A stretch of 14,448 nt of DNA from Nitrososphaerota archaeon (GCA_023266955.1 JAHFOH010000008.1:5817-20264); one strand, 5' to 3'. Positions 1-6,659 are shown, counted from the first letter of the stretch. Notes: generated by a model not told the origin, from the letters alone. Numbers and translations: made by a program.

Positions 1-1127
1 CTGTCAACAAAGCCTAGGGCTCTTCGGAGGATGACTCGGAGATTATATCCTCCGCCAACATTGCTTGGAAGACCACCATCGGCTATGGCAAAGACCAAGC
101 TTCTCAGATGGTCCGCCAGAGCGTAGAGCGCTTCTAGTGTCTCCGTTTTCCGTTGCAAATCTTCAAACTCAACTCCGAGTTGCCTAGCTACACCCTTCTT
201 GGCTTCTTCTACATCAGACACTTCGTCCAGATTCAGTCTGCCAGCTAGCTTAGAATATCGAAGAAAGAACTCTCTGTCGTAATCTACACCGCACTTCTCC
301 ATCATCGAAGTGATAACGGGACCAAATGTACTATCATAGCTTGTCGGAGTCCCTTGCGTAAGCCAGACGAACCTCTCCAGACCTGCCCCCATGTCTATCA
401 CTCTTTCCTTCATTTCCCGATAGTTATCGGGCGTGCCCTCAAAAGCGGTAAAGACTGCGTTGCCCAACTCTAGGCCTCTAACGAAGTATTCGAGAGAGTA
501 GCCAAAGGCGCCGTAGCCCAGCCAAACTTCTTCGATGAAGGTGATTTCACGGGGCTTTATGCCAAAGGGTCCTGTCAATAGCTTGTAGTCCAATTCGATA
601 CACCTATCTTTCCAATAACCTCGAGAATCCTGAATGCTATGCTGACCGATCATGCAGAATGAGGTGTAATGCTTCCCCGTCACTCCAACATTGGCTATAT
701 CGTTAAACCTCAGACACATCTGAGGAACAATAAGGGGATTAGCAGGGAGTTCGAAGACTATTTTTCCTCCCTCTATTCGCTGAAAATCGATCACAGAAGC
801 TACTGTGAAGAATAGGTCCGGCCTCCACCTACATACTACTGGATACCTCTTTACGCTCGTGTGACCATTTTTCACAAAAAACGACTCGATTGCTCGCCAG
901 CACCCCGTGTAATCGTAACGCATCTTAGTCGGAGGATCTCCAAGGAATTCGTAGTGTTGACATGTTTGATCTTGGCAGATCTTTCTCTCTGGGTCTAAAG
1001 TCCAAAAGTATCTGCCACATGATGGACACTTCCTCCTCAGGAAGCCTTTCTCTTCGAAAAGCTCAACCTGGTAATACTTCCGAGGCTGAGCAGAGAATTT
1101 TTTTCTCAGGACTTCCTTCAGATTCAT
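1..1127 (-). CDS. alaS: Alanyl-tRNA synthetase, N-terminal part (3' end beyond window)
   Basis: This class II synthetase attaches alanine to tRNA-Ala in the cytoplasm. The first 375 codons are present and the rest lies beyond base 1. Translating the minus strand gives the archaeal-type N-terminus: a CPSCGRYFWTLDPER zinc-site segment near residues 34-48, then DPPTKMRYDYTGCWRAIESF (motif 1/2 region of the catalytic core), RYPVVCRWRPDLFFTVAS, a long conserved stretch with FNDIANVGVTGKHYTSF, and a segment ending at GGYNLRVILRRALGF. The ATG at 1127 is chosen because a TATA-like box at 1155-1163 lies 27 bases upstream, which would make the message nearly leaderless. The reading frame stays open further upstream but that part would precede the promoter. 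In other archaea alaS follows rpl12 in the L11-L1-L10-L12 cluster. Here it keeps that place, but rpl12 itself is reversed. No defect is visible in the part that can be read. Confidence 0.95.
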   Translation of the reverse strand, partial: MNLKEVLRKKFSAQPRKYYQVELFEEKGFLRRKCPSCGRYFWTLDPERKICQDQTCQHYEFLGDPPTKMRYDYTGCWRAIESFFVKNGHTSVKRYPVVCRWRPDLFFTVASVIDFQRIEGGKIVFELPANPLIVPQMCLRFNDIANVGVTGKHYTSFCMIGQHSIQDSRGYWKDRCIELDYKLLTGPFGIKPREITFIEEVWLGYGAFGYSLEYFVRGLELGNAVFTAFEGTPDNYREMKERVIDMGAGLERFVWLTQGTPTSYDSTFGPVITSMMEKCGVDYDREFFLRYSKLAGRLNLDEVSDVEEAKKGVARQLGVEFEDLQRKTETLEALYALADHLRSLVFAIADGGLPSNVGGGYNLRVILRRALGFVD

Positions 1128-1154
1128 CGGGATTGAGCCTTTTGCGAATGGGAT

Positions 1155-1163
1155 GTTAAATAC
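1155..1163 (-). promoter_or_regulatory. TATA box for alaS
   Basis: Read on the minus strand this is GTATTTAAC. It lies 27 bases before the alaS ATG, the distance expected for a leaderless or nearly leaderless archaeal message. It forms the minus-strand half of a divergent promoter region with rpl12. The call rests on sequence and spacing only. Confidence 0.55.
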
Positions 1164-1218
1164 ACTTTTCCCGAATTTAGGGTTCTGCAGCCCTGCAACA
1201 ATGTTGAACTGAGACAGC

Positions 1219-1227
1219 CTTAAATAG
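1219..1227 (+). promoter_or_regulatory. TATA box for rpl12
   Basis: CTTAAATAG lies 31 bases before the ATG at 1259. Transcription would be expected to start near 1247-1252, downstream of the GTG at 1241. This argues for the ATG as the true start. The box gives the reversed rpl12 gene its own promoter, separate from the L11-L1-L10 genes. Confidence 0.6.
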
Positions 1228-1258
1228 AGTCGGGAGCCTCGTGGGCGACCGATTTACG

Positions 1259-1564
1259 ATGGAGTACATCTACGCCGCACTACTGCTTCATAGGCTCAAG
1301 AAGGAAATCAGCGAAGCCAGCGTTACGAAGGTTGTTAAGGCTGCTGGAGCAAGTCCTGACGAGGTGAAGATTAAAGCTCTCGTATCCGCCCTCGGCGAAG
1401 TAAACATCGATGAGGCTCTTAAAGCCGCTACAGTAGCTCCAGCCGTACAGGCACCGGCAACTGCTGCACCAGTCGAGGCGCCGAAAGAAAAGGCTGAAGC
1501 TAAGAAGGAAGAGGAAAAGAAGGAAGAAGAGGCTCTGGCAGGTTTATCGTCCCTCTTCGGTTGA
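1259..1564 (+). CDS. rpl12: Ribosomal protein L12 (archaeal P1 type)
   Basis: This is the acidic stalk protein, which binds L10/P0 as dimers and recruits translation factors to the large ribosomal subunit. The 101-residue product has the full P1/P2 layout: the helical dimerisation and L10-binding domain (MEYIYAALLLHRLKKEISEA, to about residue 60), an Ala/Pro-rich hinge (about 61-76), and a charged Lys/Glu run ending in the conserved ALAGLSSLFG tail that contacts GTPase factors. The ATG at 1259 begins exactly at the family's usual MEYIYAALLL; a GTG at 1241 would add six residues but lies before the predicted transcription start. The gene is on the strand opposite to rpl10, rpl1, rpl11 and alaS, although it occupies its usual place between rpl10 and alaS. 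It therefore relies on its own promoter, and it ends 13 bases from the convergent rpl10 stop. Confidence 0.96.
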   Translation: MEYIYAALLLHRLKKEISEASVTKVVKAAGASPDEVKIKALVSALGEVNIDEALKAATVAPAVQAPATAAPVEAPKEKAEAKKEEEKKEEEALAGLSSLFG

Positions 1565-1594
1565 CAGAGCCTCTAGGCTAACTGTACCCTTTTT
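1528..1594 (+). terminator. Inverted repeat and T-tract at the rpl12/rpl10 convergence
   Basis: The ten bases AGAGGCTCTG at 1528-1537, inside the end of rpl12, are exactly complementary to CAGAGCCTCT at 1565-1574 just after its stop. This allows a 10-bp stem with a 27-base loop. A smaller hairpin, AGCC-TCTA-GGCT, lies at 1568-1579. A run of five T at 1590-1594 follows on the plus strand, inside the 3' end of rpl10. T-runs are known archaeal termination signals; a role for the hairpin is inference. Confidence 0.4.
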
Positions 1595-2435
1595 CTCTGG
1601 CCAACGAATAGAGCTTGCTAGCATGAGATCCAGCCTGCGAAAGGATTGAGGCCGCAGTATCCTTGGTGGGAAATGCTGCTTGGACAGAAAGTGCAAAGGC
1701 GTTTCTAAAAGCATCCGCTATTGCCATCGGCAAAGTCTCCCTAGTCGGGTAAGATGCCGCCAGCGACAACGCATAACTCAATCTTTGTGCATCGGCAATT
1801 AGACCTCTATATTCATTCAGATCGATTTTAACGTCCTTTTCGCCAAGCACAAGTCCATTCAGATAAGCCGTAGAGATTGACAATCCGGCCTTTATCGGCT
1901 TAATACCCAGCCTAGACAATAAACCAGCCAACTTCGGAGAGAAAGCTTGTCCCTTCCGAAGTACGACCGTATCTTTACTCACCCATATGCTTCCTGTATC
2001 TATTCTGGTGGGGACACCCGCCTCTTTGAACTCACTCAGGATGGGGCCAGGAGGTATTCCCGTATTCCCTCCTGCGATTATTACGTCATCCGTCGCAACA
2101 TCTCCGGACCTAGCCGCCAAGTTGACCTTATTCTTCTCAAACACAATGAACAGTTTGAAGGGATCCATGTCTGTGAATATCAGGGCGTTTTGTCCTTGAA
2201 GATTCTTGGCAAACTCATCTAAGCCTGGTCGGTCAGACTTCATCAGGGCTAGGCTTACAAGGTTGTTCTTCGCCACGAGGATGCGGAGTTGATTTCTGAA
2301 GTTCTTTCGCAGAGACATAAGCTGCGCCGCCCTCACTTGATGCAGTCTGGAGGCAATGATTACCTTATGCGAATTGGCTAAGTTCTGGATAGTTTCGATG
2401 GCGGAGACGTTTCTTTTACTGTAACTCCTTGCCAT
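1578..2435 (-). CDS. rpl10: Ribosomal protein L10 (P0), no acidic C-terminal tail
   Basis: L10/P0 anchors the ribosomal stalk: it binds 23S rRNA with L11 and carries L12 dimers along a C-terminal helical spine. The 285-residue protein has the rRNA-binding domain (RSYSKRNVSAIETIQNLANS to about residue 100), the archaeal/eukaryotic insertion with GGNTGIPPGP, and a spine with two related segments, ALSLAASYPTRETL and ALSVQAAFPTKDTA, typical of L12-binding sites. It then stops at SLAREKGYS. The Lys/Glu-rich stretch and GLxxLFG end that archaeal P0 normally shares with L12 are absent. The ATG at 2435 is 10 bases after the rpl1 stop and behind a GGTGA sequence. The frame is open further upstream, but that part overlaps rpl1 and has no L10 similarity. 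It is cotranscribed with rpl1 and converges on rpl12. Confidence 0.94.
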   Translation of the reverse strand: MARSYSKRNVSAIETIQNLANSHKVIIASRLHQVRAAQLMSLRKNFRNQLRILVAKNNLVSLALMKSDRPGLDEFAKNLQGQNALIFTDMDPFKLFIVFEKNKVNLAARSGDVATDDVIIAGGNTGIPPGPILSEFKEAGVPTRIDTGSIWVSKDTVVLRKGQAFSPKLAGLLSRLGIKPIKAGLSISTAYLNGLVLGEKDVKIDLNEYRGLIADAQRLSYALSLAASYPTRETLPMAIADAFRNAFALSVQAAFPTKDTAASILSQAGSHASKLYSLAREKGYS

Positions 2436-2445
2436 CGACCGTAAA

Positions 2446-3105
2446 TCACCTTGCCGCCATAGGAATAACTCGCGGCTGACCCATTGCGAGCTTAATGATA
2501 GCTCGCCCGATGTTCTTACTCCCAGATGGAAGCTTCTTCTCCACTGCCGAGATGACTGAAAGCGCGTTCTCTGAAATCGCTTCGTCAGCCATCCCTTCTT
2601 CCCCAATCTTGCATGCGATAGCCATCTGTCCTCTGGCCTTCACTCGAATCGCATAGCGGAGTCTTCCAACGATAGATTCAATTGGAGCGCCAGCTGCAAC
2701 CGGGGATGGCATCTTGCCCCTGGGCCCTAAGAATTGCCCGAATATCTTACCTATTTTCGGCATAAGCTGTGGTTCAGCTAGAAAGAACGAGTAGGTCCTG
2801 GCAATCTTCTTCAGCTCCCTCTTTGAAGCCGCTATCCTATCCAACTCCTCCGGCTCGATCACACGGTCGGTTCCTGCCTTCCTAGCTCTTAGCGCCAAGT
2901 CACCTGAGGCAAAAATGCAAACGGAGGCTTCCTGTGAAAATTTGTGTGGAAAGTATACGACTTCATTTATGTTGACTTCCTGCTTCTTCACGTCAATATC
3001 GCGAAGAGTAAGAACAAGCTCTACTGATTGCTTGAAACCTCTCTTGACTTGCTCCGTCTTCATCTCCGCTACAGCCTGCCTTAGTTGTTCAGAACTCAGA
3101 GTCAC
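2446..3105 (-). CDS. rpl1: Ribosomal protein L1
   Basis: L1 binds 23S rRNA at the mobile L1 stalk, where deacylated tRNA leaves the ribosome; in archaea and bacteria it often also represses its own mRNA. The 219-residue product is full length. It has the N-terminal QSVELVLTLRDIDVKKQEV segment, the middle-domain signature LGPRGKMPSPVAAGAP and the returning strands ending in GRAIIKLAMGQPRVIPMAAR. The start is a GTG at 3105, which matches the usual family N-terminus. It is separated from rpl11 by 54 bases, a longer gap than its neighbours have, with a weak TATA-like element (CCTTTTATT, minus strand) at about 3140-3148. It may therefore start a second transcript with rpl10, whose ATG follows after 10 bases. 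L1 self-regulation is family knowledge; no binding site was established here. Confidence 0.95.
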   Translation of the reverse strand: MTLSSEQLRQAVAEMKTEQVKRGFKQSVELVLTLRDIDVKKQEVNINEVVYFPHKFSQEASVCIFASGDLALRARKAGTDRVIEPEELDRIAASKRELKKIARTYSFFLAEPQLMPKIGKIFGQFLGPRGKMPSPVAAGAPIESIVGRLRYAIRVKARGQMAIACKIGEEGMADEAISENALSVISAVEKKLPSGSKNIGRAIIKLAMGQPRVIPMAAR

Positions 3106-3139
3106 TCACCGCGGAAGTGCAAATGCGCTATTAGACGTC

Positions 3140-3148
3140 AATAAAAGG
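3140..3148 (-). promoter_or_regulatory. Possible TATA box for rpl1-rpl10
   Basis: CCTTTTATT on the minus strand lies about 35 bases before the rpl1 GTG, in the only sizeable gap between rpl11 and rpl10. It is T-rich like archaeal TATA elements but has no convincing purine-rich BRE before it. It is a weak call. Confidence 0.25.
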
Positions 3149-3159
3149 GTTCATTGCAG

Positions 3160-3645
3160 TTAGTCTTTCAGGACTGAATCCCATTTTCCCTGATCGATCT
3201 CAGCTGATATTAGTCTAGGATCTTTGCCCTCGACCTTTACTCCCATACTAATGCATGCGCCAATAACCTCTTTCACCGCAGCCTTCAACGAACTTCCATA
3301 TGATTGAGGCAGCTTCAGCTTTGCTATCTTCGCTACCTGTTTCATCTGTAAGTCGCCTACAAGATCAGCTTTAGGGTTTCCGGAACCCTTTGGAACGGAG
3401 GCTTCACGCACGATCAGTGCGGAGGTGGTCGGTAATCCCACCTCTACTTCGAACTGTTTCGTCTCAGTATCCACTGTCACCTTCACAGGAACCCTCATGC
3501 CACTGTATTCCTTTGTGAGCTCGTTAATCCGCGTCACCACGGCAATGACATTGACGCCCAGAGGTCCGATAGCTGGTCCTAGAGGAGGACCAGCGGATGC
3601 TTCTCCTCCTACTACCAATGCCGAGACCATTTTCTTCTCGCCCAA
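3160..3645 (-). CDS. rpl11: Ribosomal protein L11
   Basis: L11 binds the GTPase-associated region of 23S rRNA beside the L10-L12 stalk. The 161-residue protein carries the hallmark GPPLGPAIGPLGVNV near residues 19-33. The C-terminal rRNA-binding domain follows, with GSGNPKADLVGDL and the helix AVKEVIGACISMGVKVEGKDP. The TTG at 3645 lies one base after the spt5/nusG stop and gives MGEKKMVSALVVGG, a beginning I recognise from thaumarchaeal-type L11. The alternative is the ATG at 3630, five codons later, which also precedes all conserved residues. The near-zero gap indicates translation coupled to spt5, the usual archaeal arrangement secE-nusG-rpl11. Confidence 0.95.
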   Translation of the reverse strand: MGEKKMVSALVVGGEASAGPPLGPAIGPLGVNVIAVVTRINELTKEYSGMRVPVKVTVDTETKQFEVEVGLPTTSALIVREASVPKGSGNPKADLVGDLQMKQVAKIAKLKLPQSYGSSLKAAVKEVIGACISMGVKVEGKDPRLISAEIDQGKWDSVLKD

Positions 3646-3646
3646 T

Positions 3647-4120
3647 CTAGGCTACCGCCACCCTACTCTTCTCCACTATTTTCAGGAAGTTCGCGTCAAC
3701 TGTCACAGGCAACTGATAGGTTGCCTCAAGCAATATCACCGTCGCCTCAGATCTTGCAGGTTCAATTCTGTTAATCTTGGCCCTCATCCCCTTGAAGGGG
3801 CCAGCTGTGATCTCAACTGTATCCCCTATCCCTAGCTCAGCTATAATCGATTTCGTTATCAGAAACTTCTCTATGTCTTGATGTTGCACGATACCAGGTA
3901 TCTGACTCTTCACATGCTTAAACCCGGCAGTGGTGTCAGAGACCACTTGCGCGTTTGACGCCTCCAGAAAAACGTAGCCTTTCAGCGCATCTAGAACTAG
4001 AACGGAGTATACAGGCTTGCCCTTGGTTTTCACCCTAGTCTGAATGAATTCCGCCACTGTCTTTTCCTGCCCTCCTGTCGTCTTCACTGCAAATACTCTT
4101 GAAAATGGTAGCTCACTCAT
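3647..4120 (-). CDS. spt5: Transcription elongation factor Spt5 (NusG family)
   Basis: Archaeal Spt5 binds the clamp of RNA polymerase through its NGN domain, usually with Spt4, to keep elongation processive. The KOW domain contacts ribosomal or other partners. The 157 residues contain the NGN domain (about 8-85; FAVKTTGGQEKTVAEFIQTR and GYVFLEA are recognisable) and one KOW domain (about 95-150; GDTVEITAGPFKGMRAKI). The ATG at 4120 is chosen. A GTG at 4129 is in frame, three codons earlier, and shares its G with the TAG stop of secE, so it is a serious alternative. The gene lies between secE and rpl11, a pairing conserved in bacteria and archaea. Confidence 0.94.
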   Translation of the reverse strand: MSELPFSRVFAVKTTGGQEKTVAEFIQTRVKTKGKPVYSVLVLDALKGYVFLEASNAQVVSDTTAGFKHVKSQIPGIVQHQDIEKFLITKSIIAELGIGDTVEITAGPFKGMRAKINRIEPARSEATVILLEATYQLPVTVDANFLKIVEKSRVAVA

Positions 4121-4128
4121 GAAAATCA

Positions 4129-4308
4129 CTAGCGGAGCTTTAGAAGGGCAGAGACAAATTGAATCAAGAATCCAATGGTGCCGACAGTGGCTAAGCCTAG
4201 GAGAACAAGCTTCAGGTAGAGGAGGAATTCCTCTCTATCAGACTTTCGAGTAAGTTTTAGTGTATATACCATTGACCTTAGAAAGGTACGTAGACTCAAC
4301 AGATCCAC
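4129..4308 (-). CDS. secE: Preprotein translocase subunit SecE (Sec61-gamma)
   Basis: SecE is the small clamp subunit of the SecYE protein-conducting channel in the cytoplasmic membrane. Translation from the GTG at 4308 gives 59 residues. A short amphipathic N-terminal helix is followed by the hinge LTRKSDREEFLLYLK, then a single membrane span of roughly residues 32-54 (KLVLLGLATVGTIGFLIQFV) and a short basic end. This is the normal layout and length for archaeal SecE. The GTG is supported by a TATA box at 4341-4351, about 33 bases upstream. An ATG at 4272 would cut off the amphipathic helix. The TAG stop shares its last base with a possible GTG start of spt5. It is too short for many gene callers, but position and sequence together leave little doubt. 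Confidence 0.9.
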   Translation of the reverse strand: MDLLSLRTFLRSMVYTLKLTRKSDREEFLLYLKLVLLGLATVGTIGFLIQFVSALLKLR

Positions 4309-4340
4309 ACTGTAGGTATTGAGTACGCGAATTCGCCAGC

Positions 4341-4351
4341 CATATATTAAC
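4341..4351. promoter_or_regulatory. Shared TATA element between secE and dtdA
   Basis: CATATATTAAC on the plus strand reads GTTAATATATG on the minus strand, so it resembles a TATA box either way. It lies about 25 bases before the dtdA TTG (4376) and about 33 before the secE GTG (4308). No other TATA-like sequence is evident in the 67-base gap. The minus-strand reading has the better purine-rich upstream context (GGAAGATAG), so secE may be the stronger direction. Confidence 0.55.
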
Positions 4352-4375
4352 TATCTTCCTCTGACAGGGGCGATT

Positions 4376-5188
4376 TTGAAGGAAATCGTCATAGTAGCTT
4401 CCAAGATGGATCCGGCGGGGACTAACATAGCAAGATCCTTGATTGATCTCTACGGTTTCGACAAGACATCTCTGCAGTTCGAAGGCAATCCGGTCTTTCA
4501 ATACGAACGAATGTTTCTCGTTTTCTCATCGAAAGACATCATATGGGTTGAGAAACTGGATGAAAATTTTTCCCCGTCATTCTATCTATTCGTTTCAAGG
4601 CATCGATCCGAAAGTGGAATACCGAGTCTTACAGCCCATTTTACCGGAAACTTTACTCGTGATGCCTCCTTCGGCGGATCACCGAATGAACTTTCATACA
4701 CATACCCAAGCATCTTGAAGGAATACTTGGTGAGGATAAGCGAAAACTCTCGGAAGCTGGAAAAGTATCATGTGGTCCTTGAGGCCACTCATCACGGACC
4801 TACATCTTTGAAAAAACCTGTGGTCTTTGTTGAACTGGGGTCAACATTGGAGGAATGGAGCGACATGGAGGCAGCAATGGTCATTGCGAAGACGATCATG
4901 CAAACTCTTCAAGCAGAACCTAGCTACATAAAGATCGGCATAGGCTTTGGCGGCACACATTACTCCACGAAGTTCACTGATTATCTACTGAAGTCAGATG
5001 TCGCATTGGGCGCTGTGGCGCCGAAATACGTTCTTGACGATGTGGACGCTCAGTTGGTGCGGCAGATGATCGAAAAATCCGTGGAAAAGGTCACACACGC
5101 AGTGTTGGAATGGAAGGGCCTCGGGCGTTCGAAAGATAGAATCTTGGACTTAGTGAATGCGTCAGGTCTAACATTAGATAGGATTTGA
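4376..5188 (+). CDS. dtdA: D-aminoacyl-tRNA deacylase (DtdA/GEK1 type)
   Basis: DtdA hydrolyses D-aminoacyl-tRNAs, keeping D-amino acids out of proteins. It is the zinc-dependent archaeal/plant type, unrelated to bacterial DTD. The 270-residue protein begins KEIVIVASKMDPAG, the usual first strand and loop. It carries the family motifs SRHRSESG (about 74-81), AHFTGN (87-92), EATHHGPT (136-143) and FGGTHYSTKF (191-200), whose histidines are the expected metal and catalytic ligands. The TTG at 4376 is preferred: it starts just before the conserved strand and is preceded by AGGGG five bases upstream. The frame extends back to 4319, but that part would precede the predicted transcription start. 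It is the only plus-strand gene between ftsY and spt5 and is divergent from secE, apparently sharing its TATA element. It converges with ftsY across 128 bases in which I see no gene. Confidence 0.9.
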   Translation: MKEIVIVASKMDPAGTNIARSLIDLYGFDKTSLQFEGNPVFQYERMFLVFSSKDIIWVEKLDENFSPSFYLFVSRHRSESGIPSLTAHFTGNFTRDASFGGSPNELSYTYPSILKEYLVRISENSRKLEKYHVVLEATHHGPTSLKKPVVFVELGSTLEEWSDMEAAMVIAKTIMQTLQAEPSYIKIGIGFGGTHYSTKFTDYLLKSDVALGAVAPKYVLDDVDAQLVRQMIEKSVEKVTHAVLEWKGLGRSKDRILDLVNASGLTLDRI

Positions 5189-5316
5189 GAGATGCCAACA
5201 AGTCGGGTATCTTTGAGGCGTAAGGCTCTTAGTTCCTAGTTGTCGGTTAGCTCTGAAAGCAGCAGGATTTCATAGTCATTTTAGGAAAGCCCGAGCCGTT
5301 TTGCTAAGCAGCTGTA

Positions 5317-6228
5317 TTATGCTTCGCTGAAAAGTGAATCTAGGAAGACATCGGGGTCGAAGGGGACCAAGTCCTGATACGTCTGACCTACGCCGAGAAA
5401 GAGTATCGGCTTACCAGTAGCATAAGCTATCGAGAGCGCAGCACCGCCTTTCACATCTGCATCTGATTTGGTCAGAATGGCTCCGTCAAAGTCGGTGAAC
5501 GAAAGGAACTCCTTGGCTTGTGAAACGGCGTCGTTTCCTGCTAAAGCATCTCCTACGAAAATCTTGAGATCGGGCTTAGCTACTCTTATGATCTTTGACA
5601 TCTCCTCCATCAGGTTTCTGTAGGTTTGCATCCTTCCAGCTGTGTCAACCAAAACGACATCGAGATGTTGGGTCCTTGCGTGGAGGACTGCATCTCTCGC
5701 CACTGCGGCCGGGTCAGCCCCATATTTCTGAGACACAATTTTCACTGAGAGTCTCGACGCGTGCTCCGCGAGCTGTTCTATAGCACCAGCCCTGTGAGTG
5801 TCGGCGCATGCAAGAACCACGGAGTAGCCGTGATTCTTCAACATCTGGGCAAACTTTGCTATTGTAGTGGTCTTCCCAGTCCCGTTGATGCCGAGGAAGA
5901 CGATGACGAACGGTTCCCCAGAGGATCTCTTAGATTTGATGAGTTCGAGAACGTTTGGGGTCGCCTTGTTTGCTATGAGAGCATGGATTGATTCTGAAAG
6001 CTTAATTCGAACATAGGAACGGGAGTCTACTGAACGATGTATTCGCAAGCCAGCCAAGTCTTCTTTAAGCTTGGAGACGATGTTAGCTACTACCTCGCGA
6101 GCTACGTCACTTTCCAGTAGAGAAACTTCAAACTGTCCCAGTAATTCGTCCAGCTCTTCATCCCCAAGGGTTCTTTGGGTGAGACCCGCTGTGAGAGAGG
6201 ATAGAGCCGCCTTGATTCTATCGAACAC
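5317..6228 (-). CDS. ftsY: Signal recognition particle receptor FtsY
   Basis: FtsY is the SRP GTPase receptor that delivers ribosomes making membrane or secreted proteins to the Sec channel. The 303-residue protein has an N domain (about 1-95) and a complete G domain: P-loop GINGTGKTT (113-121), the DTHRAGA box (143-149), DTAGR (195-199), TKSD (253-256) and GVGQ (279-282). It lacks the long acidic A domain of many bacterial FtsY proteins, as expected for an archaeal form. The start is GTG at 6228 with AGGT nine to twelve bases upstream. It follows the prefoldin alpha gene by 14 bases and is probably cotranscribed with it. secE, another part of the same export route, lies further along the same strand beyond the oppositely oriented dtdA. 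Confidence 0.96.
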   Translation of the reverse strand: MFDRIKAALSSLTAGLTQRTLGDEELDELLGQFEVSLLESDVAREVVANIVSKLKEDLAGLRIHRSVDSRSYVRIKLSESIHALIANKATPNVLELIKSKRSSGEPFVIVFLGINGTGKTTTIAKFAQMLKNHGYSVVLACADTHRAGAIEQLAEHASRLSVKIVSQKYGADPAAVARDAVLHARTQHLDVVLVDTAGRMQTYRNLMEEMSKIIRVAKPDLKIFVGDALAGNDAVSQAKEFLSFTDFDGAILTKSDADVKGGAALSIAYATGKPILFLGVGQTYQDLVPFDPDVFLDSLFSEA

Positions 6229-6242
6229 TACTCTGCTACCTG

Positions 6243-6659
6243 TTAACGTTGCTGCTGTTCAGCAATTTTGGAGATGCCTAAACGACCAGCTTCGATTCTC
6301 CTAGCAAGTTCCGATTTTTGGGTCTCTAGCGTTGAAACTGCTTGCTCCAGCTGTCCCAGCCTCTCCTCCATGAACCTTATCGCATCATCCTTCGTTTTTT
6401 CCACAGCAACATCTGCTCCGACTGTAACAACTAGCTTGTCAATGGGTGGAGTGGTCGATTTGATGAAGAAACCTCCTCCGATAGGTACTAGGGCTTCTGA
6501 AGATGTATCTGTGCCAAGGGCCTTCAAAGTATCTAACGCAGCCCTGCCCTCAACTATTGCCCTTCCTGCAATCGACTCCCTGTTCTCAAGTTCGTTGTAG
6601 TAGGTTTCAAGAATTCGAATCTCCACTATCAATGACTGAAGTCTTTCCTCGTCACTCAC
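6243..6659 (-). CDS. pfdA: Prefoldin subunit alpha
   Basis: Prefoldin is a jellyfish-shaped hexamer (two alpha, four beta) that holds unfolded proteins between coiled-coil arms and passes them to the thermosome. The 138-residue product has the alpha-subunit layout. An N-terminal coiled coil (about 1-48) is followed by a central double hairpin region containing ALVPIGGGFFIKST and KLVVTVGADVAVEKT, then a second coiled coil (about 85-135) ending in EQQQR. The start is GTG at 6659, about 30 bases after a TATA-like box at 6691-6699. It is the first gene of a pfdA-ftsY pair. The ribosomal protein LX gene, which often lies between aIF6 and pfdA in other archaea, does not fit in the 49-base gap here. 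Confidence 0.93.
   Translation of the reverse strand: MSDEERLQSLIVEIRILETYYNELENRESIAGRAIVEGRAALDTLKALGTDTSSEALVPIGGGFFIKSTTPPIDKLVVTVGADVAVEKTKDDAIRFMEERLGQLEQAVSTLETQKSELARRIEAGRLGISKIAEQQQR

Noticed and set aside
962..1159. Plus-strand reading frame inside alaS
   Set aside because: It is antisense to highly conserved alaS sequence and has no family resemblance.
1241..1258. GTG at 1241 as the rpl12 start
   Set aside because: It precedes the transcription start predicted from the TATA box at 1219-1227, and the family begins MEYIYA, exactly at 1259.
2436..2606. Upstream extension of the rpl10 frame
   Set aside because: These 57 codons overlap the end of rpl1 and have no L10 similarity. The ATG at 2435 is properly placed after the rpl1 stop.
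4238..4501. Minus-strand frame of 87 residues across the secE/dtdA junction
   Set aside because: It overlaps the start of dtdA and the secE region in the wrong frame. The SecE frame itself is unmistakable.
5189..5316. Possible small RNA or tRNA in the dtdA/ftsY gap
   Set aside because: I looked for a T-loop, anticodon stem and C/D box pairs on both strands and found no consistent structure.
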